A stretch of 5,753 bases of DNA from Acidobacteriaceae bacterium (GCA_025929125.1 JAICMT010000121.1:1-5753), one strand, 5' to 3'. Counted from the first letter of the stretch, positions 1 through 5,158 are shown. A program made the numbers and translations. Notes: a model not told the origin generated them from the sequence alone.

Positions 1-1
1 C

Positions 2-268
2 GACCAGGATGAAGGACACGCACACCATACCGGTCGCAAGAACGCCACCGGAGGCGCAGCGGGGCTTGGGCTGATCGGAACCGTAGTCGGAGCTGCCGGA
101 GGCTCACCCTACGTTGCCGCTGGCATCGGTTACTGGGGATTGGCCCGATCCGTCTGGGGCCGCTGGATCGCACGCGGCCAGAAGATCGCCTTCCCGAAAG
201 ATACCCGCGTCGTTATCGAGACGGTCCCGCGCCAGTCCAGCCCCATACACCCGAATCCTGAGCGTTGA
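2..268 (+). CDS. C-terminal fragment of a glycine-rich, probably envelope-associated protein (5' end outside window)
   Basis: The open frame enters from the left edge and gives 88 residues before a TGA at 266-268. It starts with a His-rich polar stretch (visible residues 5-13). A Gly/Ala-rich hydrophobic segment follows at about residues 17-47, with small-residue spacing like a glycine zipper (GGAAGLGLIGTVVGAAGG). Next come an aromatic/basic stretch with three Trp (residues 45-56) and a short tail with FPKDTRVVIETVP. Hydrophobic glycine-zipper segments followed by a motif of the 'P-x-(G/D)-T-x-(hydrophobic)' kind are common at the C terminus of acidobacterial envelope proteins; that comparison is from memory. 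No catalytic motif is visible and I cannot name a function. Codon usage looks like that of the neighbouring genes. The reading frame is fairly certain, the role is unknown. Confidence 0.6.
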   Translation, partial: DQDEGHAHHTGRKNATGGAAGLGLIGTVVGAAGGSPYVAAGIGYWGLARSVWGRWIARGQKIAFPKDTRVVIETVPRQSSPIHPNPER

Positions 269-284
269 GGAGTGGCTCTGTTTT

Positions 285-318
285 TTGCCTTTGCCTGCGG
301 AATTCCCTGCGGTAGCAT
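285..318 (+). promoter_or_regulatory. Possible promoter of the POTRA-repeat gene, very close to its start codon
   Basis: A TAGCAT hexamer at 313-318, preceded by GG, lies 9 bases before the ATG at 328. A TTGCCT hexamer at 291-296 is 16 bases upstream of it and could act as a weak -35; the same TTGCCT also occurs directly before it at 285-290. The position matches the -10-like boxes before ccmE and ccmC in this window. The call rests on matches to the general bacterial consensus only, so it is tentative. Confidence 0.35.
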
Positions 319-327
319 CGTTCGCAC

Positions 328-1611
328 ATGAGACTTCAGAGCTTTTCAACCCTCATCCTTCTTGCAGGGACCGTGCTTGCTGCGGCCGGACAGAGTTACA
401 AGGCCGCCAAAATCGTATTCCAGAACGCCGGGATGTACCCGCAGGCGCAGCTTGAGGACATCGCCCAGATCCACCCGGGCACAACCTTTACCGCCACTGA
501 CCTGGGGAACGCCGCACAACACCTGGTCGACACCGGCTTCTTTGAGGATGTTGGTGCCACTTTGAGCGGTCGGCTGGACGCCGCCACCGTCCTGTTTACG
601 ACCAAGCCCATCGCCCGGGCCGACATGATCCACCTGGGCTTTGAAAACTTTCTCTGGCTATCCCCTCAGGAGATCCTTGTTGCTCTGCACAAGAAAGCTC
701 CGCTCTTCGATGGTTACATTCCGGAGAGTAACCCCGCGGTCGCGGAGTTCGATTCAGTTCTGGCCGAAGCTCTCGCCGCCAAAGGAATCACCGCAAAGGT
801 CACTCACGAAACCTTCGAACCCACCATGCTCCGGCCGGAGCGCGTTCTCGAGTACCGCATTGCCAGTCCCCGGGTGCGCGTCGCCGATATCAAGCTGGCG
901 GGAGTCAGCCCCGCCCTCACGCCTCTGCTTCAGAAGTCGCTGAACAACGCCGCGAAATTCAGCTACAACGACGGCCTCGCCGGACAAAGCACATCCGATG
1001 CGATTCTCGCGCCCCTGCTGGATGCCGGCTATGTCAAGGCTGCGCTCTCGCAGACCTCGCTCGACAAGACCTCTGCACCGGAGGGCATCTCCGTCGTCGT
1101 GAACGCTACGCTCTCTGCCGGTGAGGTGTATCGCGTGGGCGCAATCAACTTTTCCGGCGTGCCGGTCTACTCGGCCGATGACTTCCAGAAGAATTCGAAG
1201 CTGCATCCAGGCGATATCGCCTCTCGCGAGATGCTGATGGAAACCATCGCTCCCCTCGATCTGGCCTACCGGCGGCTGGGCTACATGGATGTCATAGTCA
1301 AAATTGACCCCATGTTCGACGAGGCGACACACACCGTCACCTACAGCCTGTCCTGCATTCCCGGCCAGCAGTACCGAATCAAGCAGGTAACGACGAAGAA
1401 CCTCGACCCGGTGGCGCTTGCCGACTTCGATAAGGCCTTCCGGCTGACCACCGGCGAACCTTACAACCCCGAATACGTGCGCAGCTTCCTGAAGAACAAC
1501 AGCTCGGTGAAATCGCTCGAGAGCTACACCGGCGGATATAAGGCTTATGCCGATCCGAACACCCACACGGTGGACCTTGTGCTGACGTTTGTGAACCGGA
1601 ACATCCACTGA
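328..1611 (+). CDS. Secreted POTRA-repeat protein (BamA/surface-antigen-like periplasmic part, no beta-barrel)
   Basis: The 427-residue product begins with a Sec-type signal peptide: a hydrophobic core at about residues 8-20, with likely cleavage after the Ala/Gly run at 18-21. The rest divides into about five POTRA-like repeats of 70-85 residues, roughly 24-94, 98-181, 183-265, 267-346 and 348-424. The fourth is the clearest: a strand with FSG at 275-277, a LHPGD turn at 292-296, a helix ending in YRRLGYMDV at 314-322, and a closing strand leading into a PG turn. POTRA domains chaperone outer-membrane or secreted proteins in BamA, TamA and two-partner-secretion transporters. Here nothing follows the last repeat, so the membrane barrel is absent, and BamA itself (about 800 residues) is excluded. 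The protein is therefore likely periplasmic or peripherally bound to the outer membrane. ATG 328 is chosen because it immediately precedes the signal peptide; no Shine-Dalgarno sequence is visible. The gene stands alone and converges on the cytochrome gene. The substrate is unknown. Confidence 0.8.
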   Translation: MRLQSFSTLILLAGTVLAAAGQSYKAAKIVFQNAGMYPQAQLEDIAQIHPGTTFTATDLGNAAQHLVDTGFFEDVGATLSGRLDAATVLFTTKPIARADMIHLGFENFLWLSPQEILVALHKKAPLFDGYIPESNPAVAEFDSVLAEALAAKGITAKVTHETFEPTMLRPERVLEYRIASPRVRVADIKLAGVSPALTPLLQKSLNNAAKFSYNDGLAGQSTSDAILAPLLDAGYVKAALSQTSLDKTSAPEGISVVVNATLSAGEVYRVGAINFSGVPVYSADDFQKNSKLHPGDIASREMLMETIAPLDLAYRRLGYMDVIVKIDPMFDEATHTVTYSLSCIPGQQYRIKQVTTKNLDPVALADFDKAFRLTTGEPYNPEYVRSFLKNNSSVKSLESYTGGYKAYADPNTHTVDLVLTFVNRNIH

Positions 1612-1646
1612 CGCCGAGGCGAAGCGAAAGTCCCATCATCTCCGGT

Positions 1647-1703
1647 ATTTTGCGGCTGAGTCGCAGGAGGACCCTGATTACCTCTCCTGCAAATACGCAA
1701 AAT
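1647..1703. repeat. Two-tier inverted repeat (stem-loop) downstream of the POTRA gene
   Basis: Outer arms attttgcg (1647-1654) and cgcaaaat (1696-1703) are perfect 8-base reverse complements. Inside them gcaggag (1663-1669) and ctcctgc (1684-1690) form a perfect 7-bp stem around a 14-base loop, separated from the outer stem by an internal loop. No T-tract follows on the + strand, so it is not a standard intrinsic terminator for the upstream gene. It may be a 3' UTR structure that protects the mRNA, or a small repeat element. A smaller competing hairpin (tgcg 1651-1654 with cgca 1662-1665) is also possible. Confidence 0.5.
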
Positions 1704-1830
1704 TGCAGAAAAAACGCGTGTCAAGCTCCTTTTCCTAAAAAATTACATAACAAACTTACAATCAGTAGCTTGCATTTAGACCCTGATGTGACACGAGTTA
1801 TGCTCCACCTGATATTCTTAAATTAGGATC

Positions 1831-1873
1831 AAAAAGAAAAGGCCCGGCTACTAAGCCGGGCCTCTCTATTTTT
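1831..1873. terminator. Bidirectional intrinsic terminator between convergent genes
   Basis: aggcccggct (1840-1849) and agccgggcct (1854-1863) form a perfect 10-bp GC-rich stem with the 4-base loop ACTA. An A-rich tract (1831-1839) precedes it and a T-rich tract (1864-1873, ending in five T) follows. It therefore reads as stem plus U-tract on both strands. The position between the + strand POTRA gene and the - strand cytochrome gene fits termination of both. It lies about 220 bases after the POTRA stop and about 170 bases after the cytochrome stop, so long 3' UTRs or an extra short transcript are implied. Confidence 0.85.
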
Positions 1874-2007
1874 CACTGGACTGGCGACCTATCCCTGCAA
1901 AACTACTTATGTTGGACGAATTTAGCCGTAAGTACAGCCTTATCAAGACTCTACAGACACCTCGGCACGCTAGGTAACTGATATACAAGGAGTTGTGCCC
2001 AAGATAG

Positions 2008-2025
2008 GGGTGGGGGGCCCTACCC
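2008..2025. repeat. G-run hairpin next to the cytochrome stop codon
   Basis: The stretch 2007-2025 contains G4-T-G6 followed by CCCTACCC. Bases 2008-2014 can pair with 2019-2025 (seven pairs on the + strand, one of them G-U) around a 4-base loop. It begins 7 bases beyond the TAA of the minus-strand cytochrome gene, so it falls in that gene's 3' UTR. The tract without a T-run is not a standard terminator. Similar C/G-run elements are, from memory, frequent in acidobacterial intergenic DNA, but this cannot be checked here. Confidence 0.35.
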
Positions 2026-2031
2026 GATAAC

Positions 2032-2562
2032 TTAGTGTGTCATGCCAACGGTCTTGGCGGCTTCCGCAGGCAGTGGCTTGTCGGCCTTCGAGAGCAGCAG
2101 GCTAACCTGCCACATTTGGTTCTCGGTCAGAGCCTTTTCGAAGGCGGGCATGCCGGTGAGGCGGATGCCGTTCTTCACTTTCCAGTAGGTCTCCCCTGCC
2201 GGATCGTCGCTGACGCCGACAACGTCACCATGGCGCTCGAAAAGCTGCGGAGCGCGCGGAAACATCTTGCTCCCGATCTCCGACGGCTCGGTCGCCGTGC
2301 CGTGGCATGTCTCGCACTTGTCCTGGTAGATCTGCGCCCCGGCGTTCAGGTTTTCATCGGTGGGCTGAATCGGCGCGGAAGCCGGCATCTCACGATGAAT
2401 CCGCGCTTTCAACGGCACGCCCACCACCCGGTCCTCAAACGGAAACGGCTTGTCGGCCACTGCCACAGGAGGCTGGCCGAATGCAAAGTACGCATAGACG
2501 GCGAGGGGCAAGATGACCAGACCTAGAAAAAAGAAGAGCACCGCCACACCAGTTCGGCTCAT
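2032..2562 (-). CDS. Membrane-anchored monoheme cytochrome c
   Basis: The 176-residue protein starts with a single hydrophobic segment (residues 6-28) that acts as an uncleaved anchor or signal sequence. A Pro-rich linker follows, then one class I cytochrome c domain. The heme attachment motif CETCH is at residues 83-87: Cys83 and Cys86 bind heme covalently and His87 is the proximal ligand. The distal ligand is most likely Met138 in GIRLTGMPAF, the usual motif before the last helix (ENQMWQVSLLLSKAD, 147-161). The domain should face the periplasm and shuttle electrons in a respiratory chain; the partner is unknown. The ATG at 2562 is chosen because it immediately precedes the anchor. A perfect TATAAT lies 7 bases upstream, leaving no room for a Shine-Dalgarno sequence. 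The gene is divergent from ccmE, whose pathway is needed to mature it. The family is clear; the exact redox role is not. Confidence 0.9.
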   Translation of the reverse strand: MSRTGVAVLFFFLGLVILPLAVYAYFAFGQPPVAVADKPFPFEDRVVGVPLKARIHREMPASAPIQPTDENLNAGAQIYQDKCETCHGTATEPSEIGSKMFPRAPQLFERHGDVVGVSDDPAGETYWKVKNGIRLTGMPAFEKALTENQMWQVSLLLSKADKPLPAEAAKTVGMTH

Positions 2563-2569
2563 GGCGCCG

Positions 2570-2575
2570 ATTATA
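2570..2575 (-). promoter_or_regulatory. -10 box (TATAAT) of the cytochrome c gene, leaderless arrangement
   Basis: Read on the minus strand, 2575 to 2570 is a perfect TATAAT. Only 7 bases separate it from the ATG at 2562, so transcription would begin at or within a base or two of the start codon. No good -35 is found at the usual 16-18 base spacing. An ATGACA (2602-2597) resembles TTGACA but is 21 bases away. Confidence 0.55.
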
Positions 2576-2654
2576 AGTGGTCACTCTGCCGTCGGATGTC
2601 ATGGGAATGTCGGACCATATCCCTAGATTGCGGCATTTCCCGACGATCTGCGCA

Positions 2655-2684
2655 CTACCAACTGGCTGCTCCGCTTGGTAGACT
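2655..2684 (+). promoter_or_regulatory. ccmE promoter region with an overlapping 7-bp inverted repeat (possible operator)
   Basis: A -10-like TAGACT (2679-2684), inside ggtagact, sits 7 bases before the ccmE ATG at 2692. The perfect inverted repeat ctaccaa (2655-2661) / ttggtag (2675-2681), with a 13-base spacer, covers the expected -35 position and the first bases of the -10 box. Such a layout would suit a dimeric regulator binding over the promoter. No known operator consensus is recognised. Confidence 0.4.
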
Positions 2685-2691
2685 GGAGAGT

Positions 2692-3138
2692 ATGCGGAGT
2701 ATTCCCTTCAAGATCGTCGCTGCCGCGATCGTAGTGATCGCTACCGTAAGCTGGCTCGCCTACACCGGCGTTCGCGATACCAAGAGCTATTACGTGACGA
2801 TCACGGAACTAAATGCGATGGGCAACAAGGCGTATTCGCGCAACCTGCGCGTGGCCGGCAATGTCGCTCCAGGCTCCATCGAGCGCAGCGGCGCCAATGC
2901 ACAGTTCGTGCTGATCGAACAAGGCAAGCAGCTGCGTGTAAATTACGAGGGCGCGGAGCCGCCTCCGGACACCTTCAAGGACGACGCCCAGGCGCTCGCC
3001 GTAGGCACCTACGGCCGTGATGGCGTCTTCCACGCAACTCAGCTTCAGGCCAAGTGCGCCTCCAAATACGCGCCTGCGAAGCCGGGCCAGGCTCCATCCG
3101 GCAACACCGCCATGTTGGCGCCCGGGAGCGCGAAGTAA
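2692..3138 (+). CDS. ccmE: Cytochrome c maturation heme chaperone CcmE, CxxxY variant
   Basis: CcmE is a periplasmic, membrane-anchored chaperone that takes heme from CcmC and carries it to the cytochrome c ligase. The 148-residue product has one N-terminal membrane segment (residues 6-24). An OB-fold domain follows, with family features such as YYVTITEL (33-40), LRVAGNVAPGSI (52-63), FVLIEQGKQLRVNYEG (72-87) and ALAVGTYGRDGVF (101-113). The heme-binding loop reads LQAKCASKY (118-126): Cys122 and Tyr126 form CxxxY where E. coli CcmE has HxxxY. A His at 114 lies eight residues before the Cys. ATG 2692 is preferred over the in-frame ATG at 2596 because it immediately precedes the membrane anchor, gives the usual family length and follows a promoter-like box; the extra 32 residues from 2596 look random and would overlap the divergent promoter region. 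A GGAG (2685-2688) is only 3 bases from the ATG, too close for a strong ribosome site. It is the first gene of the ccm cluster. Confidence 0.93.
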   Translation: MRSIPFKIVAAAIVVIATVSWLAYTGVRDTKSYYVTITELNAMGNKAYSRNLRVAGNVAPGSIERSGANAQFVLIEQGKQLRVNYEGAEPPPDTFKDDAQALAVGTYGRDGVFHATQLQAKCASKYAPAKPGQAPSGNTAMLAPGSAK

Positions 3139-3152
3139 CCGCTCGCGCGCCC

Positions 3153-3902
3153 ATGCCCGACGGAGCACCCATCGATCGCACCGCTCAGGACACAGCAGAA
3201 CCAGCGGCTGCACAGCTTGAATCCGCGTCCAAGCTCTTCGGCGATTTTGCCGCGTTGCGCAAGGTCTCGCTCCGCTTCGAGGCGGGCTCCTCGACCGTAA
3301 TTCTGGGCGATAACGGCGCGGGCAAGTCCACGTTGCTGCGTCTGATCGCCGGGCTCATCGTTCCCTCGCGCGGCACGGTCCTTACCTTCGGCGAGGAGCC
3401 GCGCAGCCAGAGGTGGCGCATCGCGTATATGAGCCATGAGCCGATGTTGTATGACGAGCTTTCGGGGCTCGAGAATCTGCGTTACTTCGCCAGCCTGCAG
3501 AACACCGATAGCGGCGAGAAGGGCTGCAGCTGCACTGCAACCTCCGAGAAAGCACTGCGAGCCGTAGGCCTGGATCCGGCGCTCGGTCGCCCTGTCGGAC
3601 ATTACTCGCAGGGAATGCGGCAGCGCGCTTCCCTTGCCCGGGTGCTTCAGGCCGATCCCGAGCTTCTGCTGCTGGACGAGCCGTTTTCCAATCTGGATGT
3701 GGAGTCCTCGCGCCGTATGGTGGAGCTGCTTCGCGACTTCCGCACCTGGCCTCTGCAGGGGACCTCCACACAACACAGCCGGACGATCATTCTGACCACG
3801 CACCAGGCGCACCTGGCAGAACCGCTCGCCAACGCCACGGTTACCATGCGGGCCGGAGCGGTGCTTTCTATCACGGGCGAAGGAGTGCATCCCTCCGCAT
3901 GA
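3153..3902 (+). CDS. ccmA: Heme-exporter-type ABC ATPase CcmA
   Basis: CcmA is the cytoplasmic ATPase that, with CcmB, powers release of heme-loaded CcmE from CcmC. In the 249-residue product, Walker A is GDNGAGKST (52-60). A family-like MSHEP follows at 93-97 in the Q-loop region, the ABC signature is YSQGMRQR (151-158), Walker B is LLLLDEP (171-177), the D-loop is SNLD (179-182) and the H-loop His is 217. All catalytic elements are intact. Typical CcmA proteins have about 200-215 residues. The extra length comes from an N-terminal tail of about 20 residues, a segment around 116-132 with a Cys-Ser-Cys (125-127), and a segment around 199-209. ATG 3153 lies 14 bases after the ccmE stop and has no clear Shine-Dalgarno sequence; the GTG at 3054 would lie inside ccmE and adds unrelated residues. 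The stop overlaps the next start (ATGA). The annotation as CcmA rather than another ABC ATPase rests mainly on position between ccmE and ccmB. Confidence 0.9.
   Translation: MPDGAPIDRTAQDTAEPAAAQLESASKLFGDFAALRKVSLRFEAGSSTVILGDNGAGKSTLLRLIAGLIVPSRGTVLTFGEEPRSQRWRIAYMSHEPMLYDELSGLENLRYFASLQNTDSGEKGCSCTATSEKALRAVGLDPALGRPVGHYSQGMRQRASLARVLQADPELLLLDEPFSNLDVESSRRMVELLRDFRTWPLQGTSTQHSRTIILTTHQAHLAEPLANATVTMRAGAVLSITGEGVHPSA
3880..3896 (+). promoter_or_regulatory. Shine-Dalgarno of the ybaK-like gene, possibly in a small hairpin
   Basis: AAGGAG at 3880-3885 lies 13 bases before the ATG at 3899, longer than the usual 5-9. GGAG (3882-3885) can pair with CTCC (3893-3896) around a 7-base loop. This could mask the site until ribosomes finishing ccmA open it, in keeping with the ATGA overlap. 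The stem is only 4 bp and may be chance. Confidence 0.3.
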
Positions 3903-4426
3903 AGCCTGCTCGCCCCAGCAAGACCAACGCCGCCCGCCTGCTCGACAGCTTGGGGATCACCTATGAGACCCGCACCTACGAGGTCGATCCGGAGGACCTG
4001 ACAGCTCTCTCGGTTGCTCGCAAGATCGACATGCCACCCGAGCAAGTATTCAAGACGCTGCTCACCAAAGTTGGCGGAGCGGGGCCACGGGAAGCAGGCC
4101 ACCTCTTCGCGGTGATCCCGGGGGACGCGGAGCTCGACCTGAAAAAGCTGGCGCAGGCCGCAGGAGTGAAGAAGGTTGAACTTGCCTCGCTCAAGGAAGT
4201 GGAGCCGCTCACCGGATACGTACGCGGCGGGGTGACCGTTTTCGCGGCCCGTACAGCATTTCCCGCGTACGCGGATGAGAGCATTGAGCTGTTCGACCGG
4301 ATCTCAATTTCGGCCGGGCTGCGGGGTGTGCAGATTCTCCTTTCCCCGGCGGATTACGTCCGGGCATCACAGTCGATGCTGGCCGACCTGACCAAGTCCG
4401 TGCTGCCGCGGGAGCCGAACCCATGA
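3899..4426 (+). CDS. ybaK: YbaK/EbsC-family protein, probable Cys-tRNA(Pro) deacylase, inside the ccm operon
   Basis: YbaK-family proteins hydrolyse Cys-tRNA(Pro) formed when prolyl-tRNA synthetase mischarges cysteine; related members edit other aminoacyl-tRNAs. The 175-residue product aligns by eye with E. coli YbaK along its length. Matching segments are the opening helix and strand (NAARLLDSLGITYETRTYEVDP, starting at residue 10), VFKTLL (50-55) with Lys52 at the position of the essential lysine, a core strand GHLFAVIPGDAELDLKKLAQAAG (starting at 67), KKVELAS (91-97), GYVRGGVTVF (106-115, YbaK has GYLVGGISPL) and AGLRGVQILLSP (139-150). The length is slightly above the usual 155-165. Its start overlaps the ccmA stop and its stop overlaps the ccmB start, both as ATGA, so it is translated as part of the ccm operon. 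Whether it has a role in cytochrome c maturation or only shares the transcript is unknown. The family is secure, the exact substrate is inferred. Confidence 0.88.
   Translation: MKPARPSKTNAARLLDSLGITYETRTYEVDPEDLTALSVARKIDMPPEQVFKTLLTKVGGAGPREAGHLFAVIPGDAELDLKKLAQAAGVKKVELASLKEVEPLTGYVRGGVTVFAARTAFPAYADESIELFDRISISAGLRGVQILLSPADYVRASQSMLADLTKSVLPREPNP
4410..4414 (+). promoter_or_regulatory. Ribosome binding site of ccmB
   Basis: GGGAG at 4410-4414 lies 8 bases before the ATG at 4423, within the end of the ybaK-like gene. It is the best-placed Shine-Dalgarno sequence in the window and supports the chosen ccmB start. Confidence 0.6.
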
Positions 4427-5097
4427 GCTATCTCGGCCATGTCCTGGTGCATCTCCGCAAGGACCTCCAACTGGAGTGGCGCTCCCGCGACTCCGTGAAC
4501 GGCATGCTGTTTTTTGCGTTGCTGGTGGTCGTGGTGTTCTCGCTTGCATTCGACCCCACGGCGGCAATGTCGAGGCAGATTGCCGGGGGCATTCTGTGGC
4601 TGGCTCTGCTGTTCGCCTCAACCACAGCGCTGAACCAGGCATGGACGAGGGAGCAGCGCAACCGGGTGCTGGAGGCACAACGCATGGCCCCAGCGCCGCC
4701 TTCGGCACTGTTCCTGGGCAAAGCGCTTTCCAACCTGCTCTTTGTGGCGATCGTGGAGGTGGTGCTGGCACCGCTGTTCGCGGTGTTCTACAACCTTCAC
4801 GCCGTGGGACAGGGCTGGCTGATGGCAGCGGTGCTGCCCCTGGGCACATGGGCGCTGGTGTGCAACGGAACCTTCTTCGCGGCGCTGGGGCTTCGTACGC
4901 GCAACCGCGAACTTTTGCTGCCCCTGGTGCTGTTCCCTATCTCAATTCCGGCGCTGCTGGGAATGATGCAGGCGACGACGGCCATCCTTACCGGCGCGTT
5001 TGAGCCCGGCCCCTGGATCCGGCTGTTGATCGGCTACAACATTGCATTTACGGCGGCTTGCCTGCTGCTGTTCGATACGGTGCTGAACGCAGAGTGA
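4423..5097 (+). CDS. ccmB: Heme-exporter-type ABC permease subunit CcmB
   Basis: CcmB is the inner-membrane partner of the CcmA ATPase in System I cytochrome c maturation. The 224-residue product matches the family length of about 220. It opens with the amphipathic segment LRKDLQLEWRSRDSVN (11-26), whose KDL-x-x-E-x-R pattern is typical of CcmB. About six membrane segments follow, roughly at 27-43, 53-70, 103-123, 132-157, 164-189 and 201-220. The loop TREQRNRVLEAQRMAPAPPS (75-94) between segments 2 and 3 corresponds to the conserved cytoplasmic loop that contacts the ATPase. The start overlaps the upstream stop by four bases (ATGA) and a GGGAG lies 8 bases before it. The frame is intact and ends with TGA at 5095-5097. 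A 78-base gap with its own promoter-like box separates it from ccmC. Confidence 0.93.
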   Translation: MSYLGHVLVHLRKDLQLEWRSRDSVNGMLFFALLVVVVFSLAFDPTAAMSRQIAGGILWLALLFASTTALNQAWTREQRNRVLEAQRMAPAPPSALFLGKALSNLLFVAIVEVVLAPLFAVFYNLHAVGQGWLMAAVLPLGTWALVCNGTFFAALGLRTRNRELLLPLVLFPISIPALLGMMQATTAILTGAFEPGPWIRLLIGYNIAFTAACLLLFDTVLNAE

Positions 5098-5158
5098 GTC
5101 CCTCCAGGACGCCTGCCGCGGATGTACGGTACTCGACTCCCCATAGCACCGATGACGC

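Larger units (their letters stand above)
1612..2031. other. Gene-free stretch between convergent genes, with an AT-rich island
   Basis: No credible coding region is seen on either strand. The stretch contains the two-tier inverted repeat, an AT-rich island (42 of 60 bases are A or T at 1721-1780, in an otherwise GC-rich window), the bidirectional terminator, about 130 bases of mixed composition (1874-2003) with no recognisable signal, and the G-run hairpin. A weak promoter-like pair (ttacaa 1756-1761, tagacc 1777-1782, 15-base gap) lies upstream of the terminator. A short transcript of roughly 85 bases is conceivable but not supported further. Confidence 0.5.

Noticed and set aside
260..286. 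Possible terminator after the first partial gene (six T at 281-286)
   Set aside because: Only a 4-bp stem (gagc/gctc) with an 11-base loop precedes the T-run, too weak for an intrinsic terminator.
754..1608. Long open frame (284 codons) on the minus strand
   Set aside because: It lies wholly antisense to the POTRA gene, whose signal peptide and repeats are clear. The translated product has no recognisable domain and is a GC-rich shadow frame.
2035..2526. Plus-strand open frame of 163 codons
   Set aside because: It is the shadow of the minus-strand cytochrome c gene, which has CETCH, the Met ligand and a membrane anchor.
2596..2691. Upstream in-frame ATG for ccmE at 2596 (32 extra residues)
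   Set aside because: The extra residues do not resemble CcmE and precede the natural N-terminal membrane anchor. They cover the inverted repeat and -10-like box, so the start at 2692 is better.
3054..3152. Upstream in-frame GTG for ccmA at 3054
   Set aside because: It lies inside the 3' end of ccmE in another frame and adds an Arg-rich tail with no similarity to ABC ATPases.
3045..3890. Long open frame (281 codons) on the minus strand
   Set aside because: It is antisense to ccmA, which has all ABC ATPase motifs. The product has low-complexity Arg/Gly/Ala composition and no domain.
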